A DNA stretch of 64,000 nt, from contig NZ_JADOBQ010000003.1 in NCBI RefSeq assembly GCF_015644665.1, forward strand, positions 124,001-188,000, read 5' to 3'. The notes under the pieces were generated by a model. That model searched no databases. It saw only the letters and a list, made by a program, of their open reading frames with translations, and was not told where the DNA came from. The position numbers were made by a program, and so were the translations under genes. The stretch comes from Roseobacter sp. MH60115. Lineage in GTDB: Bacteria > Pseudomonadota > Alphaproteobacteria > Rhodobacterales > Rhodobacteraceae. Position 1 is the stretch's first letter. Each line of letters begins with the position of its first letter. Below are positions 16,938 through 25,770 of this stretch, one piece after another.

Positions 16938-18553
16938 GACGACCCTCTCGTGTCCCGCAGGATTTTCCAGCGGATCGCGTCGAGCAAAGCCTCGAAGGAG
17001 GCATCGACTATGTTCGGGGACACACCCACGGTGGACCAGCGCCGCCCCTGGCCGTCTTCGCTGTCGATGATCACGCGTGTGACCGCCTCGGTGCCCCCTT
17101 GGGTGATGCGCACCTTGAAGTCCACCAGGCGCATGTCGTCTATGATCTGCTGATATGGCCCGAGGTCCTTGGCCAGCGCCTTGGCGAGTGCATTCACAGG
17201 GCCTCGGTCGGAGCCGCTTTCATCCATGGATTCGCTGACGGAGAGCTTCTTGTCGCCGTCGATTTTCACCACCACGACCGCCTCGGAGAGGCTGATCATC
17301 TTGTCGTATTTGTTTTTGCGCCGCTCGACGGTGACGCGGTAGCGTTTGACCTCGAAGAACTCCGGCATCTGGCCCAGCGTGTCGCGCGCCAGCAGTTCGA
17401 AACTGGCCTGCGCGGTATCGTAGGAATACCCTTCCGCCTCACGCGCCTTGATCCGGTCGAGGATCAGTCCCAGCGCAGGGTCGCCCTTGGCGACGGTGAG
17501 GCCGGCACCCGCGAGCCGTTCGCGCAGGTTCGACTGGCCCGCCTGATTGGACATCGGGATGACACGGGCGTTACCCACATCCGCCGGGTTGATGTGTTCG
17601 TAGGTCGTGGGGTCTTTCAGGATGGCGCTGGCGTGCAGCCCGGCCTTATGTGCAAAGGCCGAGGACCCGACGAAGGCGGCTTGCCGGAAAGGCACCCGGT
17701 TGAGGATTTCGTCCAGCATGCGGCTGATCCGCGTGAGCCCTGTGAGCGCGTCACGCGTCACGCCGATCTCGAAGCGGCTGGCGTAGGGCTCTTTCAGCAG
17801 CAGGATCGGAATGAGCGCTGTCAGATTGGCATTGCCACAACGCTCGCCAAGCCCGTTGAGCGTGCCCTGGATCTGTCGCGCGCCCGCATCGACGGCGGCC
17901 AATGTGCAGGCAACCGCGTTTTCCGTGTCGTTGTGCGTGTGAATGCCAAGGTGATCGCCGGGAATACCGGCGGCGATGACCTCTGATGTGATCCGCCCCA
18001 CCTCCTCCGGCAGGGTCCCGCCGTTGGTGTCACAGAGCACAACCCAGCGCGCGCCCGCGTCATAGGCGGCCTTCACAGCCTCCAGCGCATAGGCGGGATT
18101 GGCACGGTACCCGTCAAAGAAATGCTCGGCGTCGAAGAGCGCCTCCCGACCGATGGATGTGAGGTAAGCGATGGAGCGGGAGATGTTGTCTGTATTCTCC
18201 GCATTGGAAATCCCCAACGCCGCACTGACATGAAACTCATATGTCTTGCCCACGAGGCATACGGCTTTGGTCTGCGCGTTCAAAACGGCAGCCAACACGT
18301 CGTCGTTCTCAGCCGACATCCCGGCCCGCTTGGTCATGCCGAAAGCGGTCATGCGCGCGCGGGTTTTGGGGGCTGCGTCGAAAAAGGCGCTGTCGGTGGG
18401 GTTCGCCCCAGGCCAGCCGCCTTCGATATAGTCGACGCCCAGCGCATCCAGAGCTTCGGCGATGGCGCGCTTTTCCTCGGTGGAGAACTGCACGCCCTGC
18501 GTCTGCTGACCGTCGCGCAGGGTGGTATCATAAAGGTACAGGCGCTCGGTCAT
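16934..18553 (-). CDS. cimA: Citramalate synthase
   Basis: The 539-residue enzyme condenses acetyl-CoA with pyruvate to give citramalate, a route into isoleucine. The start at 18553 gives the family N terminus MTERLYLYDTTLRDGQQTQG; an open extension to 18736 runs through a repeat element and is not used. The DTTLRDG catalytic loop, the metal-binding HTH in GIHTHNDTENAV and a C-terminal LeuA-type regulatory domain (from about residue 390) are present. That makes CimA more likely than a lyase, and the N-terminal sequence makes it more likely CimA than LeuA. Confidence 0.9.
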   Translation of the reverse strand: MTERLYLYDTTLRDGQQTQGVQFSTEEKRAIAEALDALGVDYIEGGWPGANPTDSAFFDAAPKTRARMTAFGMTKRAGMSAENDDVLAAVLNAQTKAVCLVGKTYEFHVSAALGISNAENTDNISRSIAYLTSIGREALFDAEHFFDGYRANPAYALEAVKAAYDAGARWVVLCDTNGGTLPEEVGRITSEVIAAGIPGDHLGIHTHNDTENAVACTLAAVDAGARQIQGTLNGLGERCGNANLTALIPILLLKEPYASRFEIGVTRDALTGLTRISRMLDEILNRVPFRQAAFVGSSAFAHKAGLHASAILKDPTTYEHINPADVGNARVIPMSNQAGQSNLRERLAGAGLTVAKGDPALGLILDRIKAREAEGYSYDTAQASFELLARDTLGQMPEFFEVKRYRVTVERRKNKYDKMISLSEAVVVVKIDGDKKLSVSESMDESGSDRGPVNALAKALAKDLGPYQQIIDDMRLVDFKVRITQGGTEAVTRVIIDSEDGQGRRWSTVGVSPNIVDASFEALLDAIRWKILRDTRGSS

Positions 18554-18569
18554 AGTGATCTTTCGCAAA

Positions 18570-18627
18570 GGTGGCCTGAAGCCCACCCTACCTGTGGGCT
18601 GGCAGGTAAGGTGGGCCTTGGGCCACC
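18570..18627. repeat. REP-like palindromic element, copy 1
   Basis: The element is a long inverted repeat. Its left arm consists of GGTGGCC, a 4-base spacer, GCCCACC, one base and TACCTG. The right arm mirrors it: CAGGTA, one base, GGTGGGC, a 4-base spacer and GGCCACC. It lies upstream of cimA. Nearly the same arms recur at 25362-25435 with a different loop, which marks it as a dispersed element rather than a gene-specific structure. Confidence 0.75.
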
Positions 18628-18767
18628 GGTGCACGGGTTTCCGATAGTGCCGCAGCCTGTGTGACAGAATTCGTCTGTGCCGCTTGCGGCACGGACAGCG
18701 CCCGACCGCCCCCGCGGGCGGGCGCTTCGCTTCCACCCGCGGTCGGGCACTATCCTCTGTTGGGAGA

Positions 18768-20258
18768 TCATTTCAAAGCCTCGAGCTTCCCAGGGTCGAA
18801 GTTACTTTGCCGCTCCCATTTCGTACCGCTCGGTGTATTCTTAACAATCACACCGGCATCAACCAGCCCGCTGCGCAGTCGATCCGCCTCTTCGAAGTTT
18901 TTCTCTGCTCGAGCTTGATCAAGCTGATCGACCAAGAGCTGTACCGCATCCACTGTTCCGAACACTTTGGTAAATACTCCTCTGCGCTCATCTCTAGCTC
19001 GAGCCGCATCTTCCGCAGTCACTGATGCCTTTAGATCGAAGCCAAGCAGTAACTGACTAGAGTAGTTCTTGGCTAATTCGGCGACCCTTGCATCTGGGTC
19101 GGCAGGCAGCGCCTTCAGGTGTTTGCGGATTGCAGCAATTGCTCTTGGCGTGTCCAAATCGTCTTTAAGAGCGGACAACACCTCGGGAAGCGCATCCGTT
19201 TCCTCGAGAAGATGCAGCGAAGCCAGCCCGCCTCTTCCAAGACCCCTCGCAAACTCGTTAACCACCACACCAGCTTCGTGGCGCCGCTGAACCCCAAGAT
19301 CCATAACAGAGCGATAGTGCGAAAGTAGGAACGCGGCGCGTATCTCTTCGCCGCTCATTCGGACAGACATTCTGGCATTGAAGTTCTTATGAGCAATCGT
19401 CAGACCGTCCAAGACTTCGCGCACGGTGAAGAAATTGCCCAGAGACTTGGACATCTTCTTACCCTCGACCTGCAGCATCTCGTTGTGCATCCAGACATTG
19501 GCAAACCCGTGGCCCGCGCAGCGCGATTGGGCGATCTCGTTTTCATGGTGCGGGAACTGCAGATCGATCCCACCGCCGTGGATGTCGAAACGCTCTCCCA
19601 GCAAATCACGCGCCATGGCGGAGCATTCGATATGCCAGCCCGGTCGGCCTCTCCCCCATGGGCTGTCCCAGCCTGGCAGATCCTCCGAAGAGGGCTTCCA
19701 GAGCACGAAATCCATGGGGTTGCGCTTGTAGGGCGCCACTTCGACCCGCGCGCCGGCGATCATGTCGTCCACGGAACGACCGGACAGCGCGCCATACTCA
19801 GCATAACTCTCAACGGCAAAGAGCACATGGCCCTCGGCCTCATAGGCGTGACCTTTCGCAATAAGGTCTTCGATCATCGCCACCATCTGCGCGATATACT
19901 GCGTCGCACGTGGCATGGCCGTGGGCTCCAGCGCGCCGACAGCCGCCATATCGTCGAGGAACCACTGGGTGGTCTCGGCGGTGATCTCGCCAATGGCGCG
20001 CCCGCTCTCTGCGGCCCGCGCGTTGATCTTATCGTCCACATCCGTGAAGTTGCGCACATAGGTCACGTGTTCTGCACCATAGACGTGACGCAGCAACCGA
20101 AAGAGCACATCGAACACAATCACCGGCCGCGCATTGCCCAGATGCGCGCGATCATAAACGGTCGGCCCGCAGACATACATGCGCACATTCTCTGGGTCGA
20201 TGGGCTGAAACACCTCTTTCGACCGGGTCTTCGTGTTGTAGAGCTTCAATGTCGTCAT
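18768..20258 (-). CDS. cysS: Cysteine--tRNA ligase
   Basis: The 496-residue class I synthetase charges tRNA-Cys. The start at 20258 has AGGACG upstream and gives the usual N terminus. It has the zinc ligand Cys in YVCGPTVYD, the HLGN version of HIGH in [12 protein letters not shown], and KMSKSLGN. The C-terminal third (18768 to about 19380) has distinctly lower GC and different codon use from the rest. By hand count it is 57 of 120 bases G+C at 18961-19080, against 37 of 60 at 19561-19620. The reading frame is intact throughout. Confidence 0.95.
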   Translation of the reverse strand: MTTLKLYNTKTRSKEVFQPIDPENVRMYVCGPTVYDRAHLGNARPVIVFDVLFRLLRHVYGAEHVTYVRNFTDVDDKINARAAESGRAIGEITAETTQWFLDDMAAVGALEPTAMPRATQYIAQMVAMIEDLIAKGHAYEAEGHVLFAVESYAEYGALSGRSVDDMIAGARVEVAPYKRNPMDFVLWKPSSEDLPGWDSPWGRGRPGWHIECSAMARDLLGERFDIHGGGIDLQFPHHENEIAQSRCAGHGFANVWMHNEMLQVEGKKMSKSLGNFFTVREVLDGLTIAHKNFNARMSVRMSGEEIRAAFLLSHYRSVMDLGVQRRHEAGVVVNEFARGLGRGGLASLHLLEETDALPEVLSALKDDLDTPRAIAAIRKHLKALPADPDARVAELAKNYSSQLLLGFDLKASVTAEDAARARDERRGVFTKVFGTVDAVQLLVDQLDQARAEKNFEEADRLRSGLVDAGVIVKNTPSGTKWERQSNFDPGKLEALK

Positions 20259-20478
20259 GACAGGCGTCCTTGCGCAGGTGTGGCGCGGGCTTAGCAATCT
20301 TGTGACAGGTTGAAAACGACCTAAAACCGCCCGCTGGGGGAGTTCAGCAAATAGTACAGCAAATGGGCGTGGTTCTGGTCATGCCCCATCCCTAGCCCGA
20401 CGCAGAGGCGCCGGTCAAGGCCGATTGACGAATCGTGCCACCTCTGCGCCCCTGCGCAAGAGACTGACGGAGGCAGCC

Positions 20479-21651
20479 ATGCATCAATCCACGCGAATAA
20501 CGGGCCTCACCGGGGGCGGATCAGACGGCTGGGACGTTTTCCTGAAAGCGCGCCGCATGATTGCCGATGGCATTGCGGTCACGGAACTGACGATTGGCGA
20601 ACATGACATCCGCACCGCCGCACCGATCCTGCAGAAGATGCATGCCGCCGCGATGTCGGGTCACACAGGATACGCTGCGGTACCCGGCACGGACACCCTG
20701 CGTGACACGGTGGCGGCGCGGGTGCAGGCGCGCACGGGCGTGCCCACCACTCGCAACAATGTCGTGATCACACCCGGCGGGCAAGCCGCGCTCTTTGCCG
20801 CGCATATGGCGGCCTGCGACCCGGGCGACACAGCGCTTTATATTGACCCCTACTACGCGACCTACCCCGGTACATTGCGGGGCGTGGGGGCCATCCCCCA
20901 AGCGATCAAGACCCACGCGGCGGAAGCGTTTCAACCGCGTGCAGAAGAATTGCGCGCGCATTCCCGCAACGCATCCTCCTTGCTGATCAACACACCGAAC
21001 AATCCCACCGGCGTGGTCTATTCCGACGCGACCCTCGCCATGATCGCGGAGACATGCCGGTCCGATGATCTGTGGCTGATCTCGGACGAAGTCTATGACA
21101 CCCAGGTCTGGGAAGGACGCCACCTATCCCCCCGCGCCCTGCCGGGCATGGCAGAACGCACGCTGGTCGTGGGCTCCATGTCCAAATCGCATGCCATGAC
21201 AGGCTCGCGCTGCGGTTGGATCGTGGGGCCGGAGGCGGTGATTGCAAACCTGATTACGCTGGCCACCCATACCACCTATGGGGTGCCCGGATTCATTCAG
21301 GATGCCAGTGATTTTGCGCTGAAACAGGGAGCCGCCTTCGAGGCGGAGATCGCCGCACCCTTCCAGCGGCGCAGAGCCTTGGCCAAGCAGGTGATCGCCC
21401 GCCAAAACACCGTCGGGCTCGTACCGGCGCAGGGGGCGATGTATCTGATGCTGGACATCCGGGCGACCGGGATGACCGGTGAGGCCTTTGCGTATGACTT
21501 GCTGGAGACACACCATATCGCCGTCATGCCCGGCGAGAGCTTTGGCACCTCGGCTGCCGGTCATATCCGCGTGGCCATGACCATCGAAGACCGAGCGTTC
21601 GAGCAGGCCCTGAGCAAGCTCTGCACCCACGCGGAAAAACGCGCGGCATGA
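20479..21651 (+). CDS. Class I/II pyridoxal-phosphate aminotransferase
   Basis: The start at 20479 has a perfect GGAGG 6 bases upstream and gives 390 residues. Fold type I features are PGGQAAL (cofactor phosphate region), NTPNNPTG, the Asp/Tyr pair in SDEVYD and the Schiff-base lysine in SMSKSHAMTGSRCGW. The final Arg region is HIRVAM. The substrate is not evident. It resembles aspartate/aromatic-type aminotransferases. It is convergent with the outer-membrane protein gene. Confidence 0.9.
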   Translation: MHQSTRITGLTGGGSDGWDVFLKARRMIADGIAVTELTIGEHDIRTAAPILQKMHAAAMSGHTGYAAVPGTDTLRDTVAARVQARTGVPTTRNNVVITPGGQAALFAAHMAACDPGDTALYIDPYYATYPGTLRGVGAIPQAIKTHAAEAFQPRAEELRAHSRNASSLLINTPNNPTGVVYSDATLAMIAETCRSDDLWLISDEVYDTQVWEGRHLSPRALPGMAERTLVVGSMSKSHAMTGSRCGWIVGPEAVIANLITLATHTTYGVPGFIQDASDFALKQGAAFEAEIAAPFQRRRALAKQVIARQNTVGLVPAQGAMYLMLDIRATGMTGEAFAYDLLETHHIAVMPGESFGTSAAGHIRVAMTIEDRAFEQALSKLCTHAEKRAA

Positions 21652-21656
21652 ATATG

Positions 21657-21684
21657 GGCCCGGCGCCTTGCGACAACCGGGCCC
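21657..21684. terminator. Bidirectional hairpin between convergent genes
   Basis: GGGCCCGG (21657-21664) pairs perfectly with CCGGGCCC (21677-21684). It sits between the aminotransferase stop and the outer-membrane protein stop, so it can end transcription from both sides, although no long T-run follows. Confidence 0.6.
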
Positions 21685-21705
21685 GTTCCGGGGAGGAAAC
21701 TTAGA

Positions 21706-22314
21706 TCAGAACTGCCAGGACGCCCGGACCGTGAAGGTATCCGCTTCCGCGTCCACGCCAGCGGCACCGCCGATGTCGCTGAAGTCATGCATCAGGTACT
21801 CGCCCGACACGATGAACTGTTCTGTGGCTTTGTAGGAGACGCCGACACCGTAGAATTCACCGGTGTCGCTGCCGACAGATGTATCCAGATCGGCAAAACC
21901 GGCAGTGGCGTAAACCAGCGTGCGGCCGAAGTCATAGCCGCCGCGCAGTTTGGCGCGCCAGACGGAATCGACGGAGGCACCGTTGGATAGATCCACGCTG
22001 GCATCGTCATAGTCGAGTTCACCACCCACAACCCAGGTGCCGAAATCGTAGTTGTAACCGGCGTGCAAACCGTAGGTGGTGTCATCGCCACCAACGCCGG
22101 CCAAACCGTTTTCACCGTCCACGTCCAAGTTACCGATTTGCGCACCGGCGTAGAAACCGGTCCAGTCACCCCCTGTGTAGACGGGTGCAGGCGGTGGCGC
22201 GGTGGGTACGGGCGTTACGACGGGTTCATCCAGTGCTCCGGCAAATGCGGGCACGGTCATCAGGGCTGTCGCGGTCACCGCGGCTGCTGCACTCAAAATC
22301 TTTTTCATTGTCAC
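21706..22314 (-). CDS. Outer-membrane beta-barrel protein (Omp31/opacity-like)
   Basis: The 202-residue protein has a signal peptide ending in PAFAGA near residue 26 and a short Pro-rich linker. An eight-stranded-type barrel domain then begins at DWTGFYAGAQIG and ends with the C-terminal aromatic residue in SWQF. This is the architecture of small alphaproteobacterial outer-membrane proteins. Pore function or ligand is unknown. The start has GGACGTGAC upstream. Confidence 0.88.
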   Translation of the reverse strand: MTMKKILSAAAAVTATALMTVPAFAGALDEPVVTPVPTAPPPAPVYTGGDWTGFYAGAQIGNLDVDGENGLAGVGGDDTTYGLHAGYNYDFGTWVVGGELDYDDASVDLSNGASVDSVWRAKLRGGYDFGRTLVYATAGFADLDTSVGSDTGEFYGVGVSYKATEQFIVSGEYLMHDFSDIGGAAGVDAEADTFTVRASWQF

Positions 22315-22582
22315 GTCCTTGTCTTGGGTTGCGAACGTCTTTTTGTGACGTCCTCTGCGGGATAACTGTGGATGCTGCGATTTGGTTCAATGCCCAGACG
22401 ATCAATGAAACGTGAGGCGGCGGAAATGGGCTCAAATCGCCTTCTTTCGGGCGCAAAGGTCGGCGGGTCTTTGCTGCGTTCATCTGTCGCTCTCAAAAAG
22501 TCCAAAAACGACGTGGGGTCGCAAACAGGCTTGACCGGTTCGGCAACAGCAACGCAGGCTGGGATCAGGAGAGGACATTTCG

Positions 22583-22675
22583 ATGCAGGACGATCTGAGC
22601 AAGATCAACATCGTGATCCGCACCATCGGTGCGGAACGGGGCCGCGCGGCGCGGGGGCGACCGGCGATGGTGTGA
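22583..22675 (+). CDS. Possible 30-residue leader ORF upstream of MttB-like gene
   Basis: A short frame starts at an ATG with AGGAGAGG 6-13 bases upstream and encodes 30 residues rich in Ile, then Arg and Ala. It ends 37 bases before the MttB-family start. The strong ribosome site is the main evidence. It could be a leader peptide or a small protein, or a chance frame. Confidence 0.3.
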   Translation: MQDDLSKINIVIRTIGAERGRAARGRPAMV

Positions 22676-22712
22676 GCCATATCCACCCCCTTCTTCTTCT
22701 CAGGACGACCCA

Positions 22713-24251
22713 ATGACACAAAAAACACAATCACGCAGCGGCGGGCGCTCTGCGCGCCGGGCCGCGCGCGCGGCACCTCTGGCCACCCACCTGCGCCCGA
22801 TCCGACCCGGCATGTCGGGCGGCATGTACAAACCTTTCTCCCCCGCCGATATGGACAAGATCCACGGCGCTGCCCTTGAGGCGCTGGAAGAGATCGGCCT
22901 CGCCGACGCGCCCCCCTCCGGCATCGCATATCTGACCGGCGCGGGTGCCCTTCTGGGCGACGACGGTCGCATCCGCTTTCCCCGCGCGCTTGTCGAGGAC
23001 ACGATTGCGCGGGCCAACCGGTCTGTCACCCTGATGGGCCGGGATCCGGCGCATGATCTGGAGCTATCCGGTCACCGCGTGCATTACGGCACGGCGGGGG
23101 CCGCGGTACATCTGGTCGAGGTGGATGGCAGCAGCTACCGCGAATGTGGTGTGCAGGACCTGCATGATGCCGCGCGCATCGCCGACCAGCTGGACAATAT
23201 CCATTTCGTGCAGCGCCCCATGGTCTGCCGCGATATCTCCGACAATTTGGAGATGGACCTCAATTCCATCTACGCCTGCTGCGCGGGCACCAGCAAACAT
23301 ATCGGCACCTCCTTCACCGAACCGGGTTTCGTGAAACACGGCGTCGAATTGTTGCATATGATCGCTGGCGGCGAAGAGGCCTGGCGGGCGCGGCCTTTTG
23401 TCAGCAACACCAATTGCTTTGTGGTGCCGCCGATGAAATTCGCAACGGAATCCTGCGAGGTCATGGAAGAATGCATCAAGGCAGGCATGCCGGTCCTGTT
23501 GCTTTCCGCTGGTATGGCGGGGGCCACGGCGCCCTCGACCATCGCCGGGGCCATCGTGCAGGCGGTGGCGGAATGCCTTGCGGGGCTGGTCTACGTGAAT
23601 GCCGTGAAACCCGGCCATCCCGCGGTCTTTGGTACATGGCCCTTCGGGCTCGACCTGCGCACAGGTGCGATGACCGGCGGCTCCGGCGAACAGGCGCTTT
23701 TGACCGCAGGCTGCGCCCAGATGCACAAATACTATGATCTGCCGGGCGGGGCGGCTGCGGGAATTGCCGATGCAAAGCTGCCCGACATGCAGGCCGGATG
23801 GGAGCAGATGTGCTCCAACGTGATGGCCGGGCTTGCCGGGCTCAACATGGTCTATGAGGCCGCGGGCATGCATGCGTCATTGCTGGGCTTCTGTCATGAA
23901 TCGTTGATTTTGGGCGATGATCTGATCGGTCAGGCGATGCGCTGCGTGCGCGGGATCGAGGTGACGGATGAAACCCTGGCCGTCGATCAGATCCGAGAGG
24001 TCTGTCTGGGCGGACCAGGACATTACCTTGGCACCGAACAAACGCTGGGGCGCATGCAGCAGGACCACGTCTACCCGACGTTCGGGGACCGTACATCGCC
24101 AAAGGAATGGGTGGAACGGGGAAAACCCGACCTGATCGAAAAGGCCACCGCGCGCAAGGATGAGATCTTGGGGCGACGCGCCACAGCACGCTTTGATCCG
24201 GTTCTGGATGCGCAGATACGGGCGCGGTTCAACATCCACCTGCCCGATTGA
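22713..24251 (+). CDS. Trimethylamine methyltransferase (MttB) superfamily protein, non-pyrrolysine type
   Basis: The start at 22713 has AGGACG upstream and gives 512 residues, the usual size. MttB-superfamily enzymes move a methyl group from quaternary or tertiary amines to a corrinoid protein. The frame has no internal UAG, so this is a non-pyrrolysine member like the glycine betaine enzyme MtgB. Conserved stretches include HYGTAGAAVHLVEVDG and the C-terminal GGPGHYLGTEQTL with HVYPTFGDR. No corrinoid-protein gene is beside it, so the true substrate and partner are unknown. Confidence 0.88.
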   Translation: MTQKTQSRSGGRSARRAARAAPLATHLRPIRPGMSGGMYKPFSPADMDKIHGAALEALEEIGLADAPPSGIAYLTGAGALLGDDGRIRFPRALVEDTIARANRSVTLMGRDPAHDLELSGHRVHYGTAGAAVHLVEVDGSSYRECGVQDLHDAARIADQLDNIHFVQRPMVCRDISDNLEMDLNSIYACCAGTSKHIGTSFTEPGFVKHGVELLHMIAGGEEAWRARPFVSNTNCFVVPPMKFATESCEVMEECIKAGMPVLLLSAGMAGATAPSTIAGAIVQAVAECLAGLVYVNAVKPGHPAVFGTWPFGLDLRTGAMTGGSGEQALLTAGCAQMHKYYDLPGGAAAGIADAKLPDMQAGWEQMCSNVMAGLAGLNMVYEAAGMHASLLGFCHESLILGDDLIGQAMRCVRGIEVTDETLAVDQIREVCLGGPGHYLGTEQTLGRMQQDHVYPTFGDRTSPKEWVERGKPDLIEKATARKDEILGRRATARFDPVLDAQIRARFNIHLPD

Positions 24252-24255
24252 AAAA

Positions 24256-24292
24256 GAGATGCCCGGCTCTTGGGGGAGAAACCGGGCATCTC
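24256..24292. terminator. Hairpin terminator between MttB-like gene and EF-hand gene
   Basis: GAGATGCCCGG (24256-24266) pairs perfectly over 11 bases with CCGGGCATCTC (24282-24292) across a 15-base loop, 5 bases after the MttB-family stop. It lies between convergent genes and can serve both directions. Confidence 0.7.
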
Positions 24293-24348
24293 GACCTGAG
24301 CGCCTGCCATTAAAATCGAAAGGCGGTAGTCTCAGGCCTGTTGGCCGC

Positions 24349-24585
24349 TTAGGCTGGCATCAGGCCAGCTTCCTGCGCGGATTGCACTTCGGCTTCATCC
24401 AGCGCGCCGTCCGCATTGAGATCCATCGTGCTGAAGGACTCGGCGGTGATGTCAGGGTAAACTGCCTGGACCTCATCGATTGTCAGAACGCCATCGCCAT
24501 TCGCATCCGCCGCCAGCTGTGCGAAGGCCGCAGAGGCCGACAGAAGAGCGATGGTTGCAACTGTGGTTTTGGTGATCAGTTTCAT
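24349..24585 (-). CDS. Secreted EF-hand calcium-binding peptide
   Basis: The 78-residue protein has a signal peptide ending in AFAQ near residue 22. Two EF-hand loops follow: DANGDGVLTIDE (27-38) and DLNADGALDEAE (55-66). Both have acidic or Asn residues at positions 1, 3, 5 and 12, so calcium binding in the periplasm or outside is expected. The start at 24585 has GGGAG upstream; the longer open frame to 24864 would bury the signal peptide. It is divergent from an ECF sigma factor gene. Confidence 0.85.
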   Translation of the reverse strand: MKLITKTTVATIALLSASAAFAQLAADANGDGVLTIDEVQAVYPDITAESFSTMDLNADGALDEAEVQSAQEAGLMPA

Positions 24586-24800
24586 TTGGGTACTCCCATT
24601 AAGGTTTGAACATAAGTGTCCAAGGCGCAACTCTCGCGCCTCAGTTGGGTAGATGCGCAAAACGGCTGTTTCGTCCCTGCTGCGGTGCGGCACCGGCAGA
24701 TCGCGCCATTCCCCGCCGATTGGGCCATGGGCAGGTGGCGGCGGCTCGCCGAAAAAGGCCTCAAAACCGCGATCGGCAAAAAGCCCCCGTCTGGCACCCC

Positions 24801-24825
24801 GGAACAGACCTGCGATGCTGGTGTT
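24801..24825 (+). promoter_or_regulatory. Candidate ECF-type promoter
   Basis: GGAAC at 24801-24805, 17 bases, then GTT at 24823-24825 matches the general form of ECF sigma promoters and lies about 25 bases before the sigma-factor start. It may mark autoregulation, but the match is short. Confidence 0.3.
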
Positions 24826-24849
24826 GGTCCCAATCAAAAGGAGCCCGAC

Positions 24850-25353
24850 ATGTACCCGACACACGACATGCCTTCCGATCTGGACGCCCTATTGCCCCGC
24901 CTTGCCGGGCGCGCCCGGCGCCTCAGCGACAGCCAGAGTGACGCCGACGATCTGGCGCAGGAAACCGCGCTGAAACTCTGGGCAGCCCTGCGCAAGGGTG
25001 CAGAGGTCGACGATCTCGACCGCTATGCCATGACCATTCTGCGCAATCTCGCCCGACAGCGCTGGCGGTCGGACAAGCCGACCGATCCGCTGGAGGAGGA
25101 AAGTGCCGCGGTCCCGCCGACAGCGCCTGCGCGCATGGCCTGTGCCGATCTCGCGGCTGCGGTCGAAAAACTGCCTGAGACGCAGGCCTTGCTGATCAAC
25201 ATGATCGCGGCCGGTGAAACCAGCCCGACCGTCCTGGCGCAACGCACCGGATTGCCGCTGGGCACGGTGATGTCACGCCTCGCCCGTGCGCGCTCCAAAC
25301 TGCGCGCAGAGATGGGGATTGCCCAGAAAGCCCCGGTCTCCGATCTCTTCTGA
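24850..25353 (+). CDS. ECF-type RNA polymerase sigma factor
   Basis: The start at 24850 has AAGGAG upstream and gives 167 residues. Region 2 is recognisable at DADDLAQETALKLW. Region 4 follows at LPETQALLINMIAAGETSPTVLAQRTGLPLGTVMSRLARARSKLR, a helix-turn-helix typical of sigma-70 family ECF factors. No anti-sigma gene is adjacent, which is unusual for the group. It is divergent from the EF-hand peptide gene (264-base gap). Confidence 0.9.
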   Translation: MYPTHDMPSDLDALLPRLAGRARRLSDSQSDADDLAQETALKLWAALRKGAEVDDLDRYAMTILRNLARQRWRSDKPTDPLEEESAAVPPTAPARMACADLAAAVEKLPETQALLINMIAAGETSPTVLAQRTGLPLGTVMSRLARARSKLRAEMGIAQKAPVSDLF

Positions 25354-25361
25354 TCTGCAAG

Positions 25362-25435
25362 GGTGGCCTGAAGCCCACCCTACCTGTTGGGGTCAAGCAG
25401 TGCATCCGGCAGGTAAGGTGGGCTTTCAGGCCACC
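25362..25435. repeat. REP-like palindromic element, copy 2 (acts as terminator)
   Basis: The left arm has the same pieces as the element at 18570: GGTGGCC, GCCCACC and TACCTG. The right arm is CAGGTA, GGTGGGC and GGCCACC, with a longer loop. It is followed directly by a run of T, and it begins 8 bases after the sigma-factor stop, so it probably works as that gene's terminator. Confidence 0.75.
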
Positions 25436-25472
25436 TTTTTTGAAGTCCTTGTGGATCATGCGCGACAAAATA

Positions 25473-25492
25473 CGGGGGGCCTGAGCCCCCCG
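25473..25492 (-). terminator. Terminator for minus-strand transcription
   Basis: CGGGGGGC and GCCCCCCG form an 8-base stem with a 4-base loop. On the minus strand TATTTTG follows. It lies downstream of the GIY-YIG gene and so probably ends the nrdJ/GIY-YIG transcript. Confidence 0.6.
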
Positions 25493-25591
25493 TTGAGTTT
25501 CGCCGTTCAGGCTCAATATGTTAACCGCTCGGTATTTTTCTGCCTGCGGCCTGAACGTCGTCGGGGGCGAGCGCACCCGCCCCTTGTACGC

Positions 25592-25648
25592 GCGGGTTTT
25601 CACGGAAAACCCGCCGGGTTGGATAGAGCGGGTTTCGCAGAAACCTGC
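25592..25648. repeat. Tandem pair of similar small hairpins
   Basis: GCGGGTTTTC/GAAAACCCGC (25592-25614, perfect 10-base stem, 3-base loop) is followed 13 bases on by GCGGGTTTC/GAAACCTGC (25628-25648, one mismatch). The two units are clearly related. Their function is unknown. Confidence 0.5.
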
Positions 25649-25770
25649 GGAGTCCAACTCTGTCCCAATTGAAGAGGCCAAGGTCCCACCCTGCCCCGCT
25701 CCAATTTCGTCGGGGTGCGGCCTGCTCGTGGGCAGAACCGCCACCCCTACACGTCCCCAGGGACGCGTTT

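Larger units (their letters stand above)
25354..25770. other. Intergenic region with REP element and hairpins
   Basis: This 417-base gap has no convincing gene. It contains the REP-like palindrome ending in a T-run (25362-25435), a terminator for minus-strand transcripts (25473-25492) and two near-identical small hairpins at 25592-25614 and 25628-25648. The open frames across it have no ribosome sites and low-complexity translations. Confidence 0.6.

Noticed and set aside
18553-18736. Longer form of CimA
   Set aside because: The upstream extension is made of the REP-like palindrome; the start at 18553 gives the conserved N terminus.
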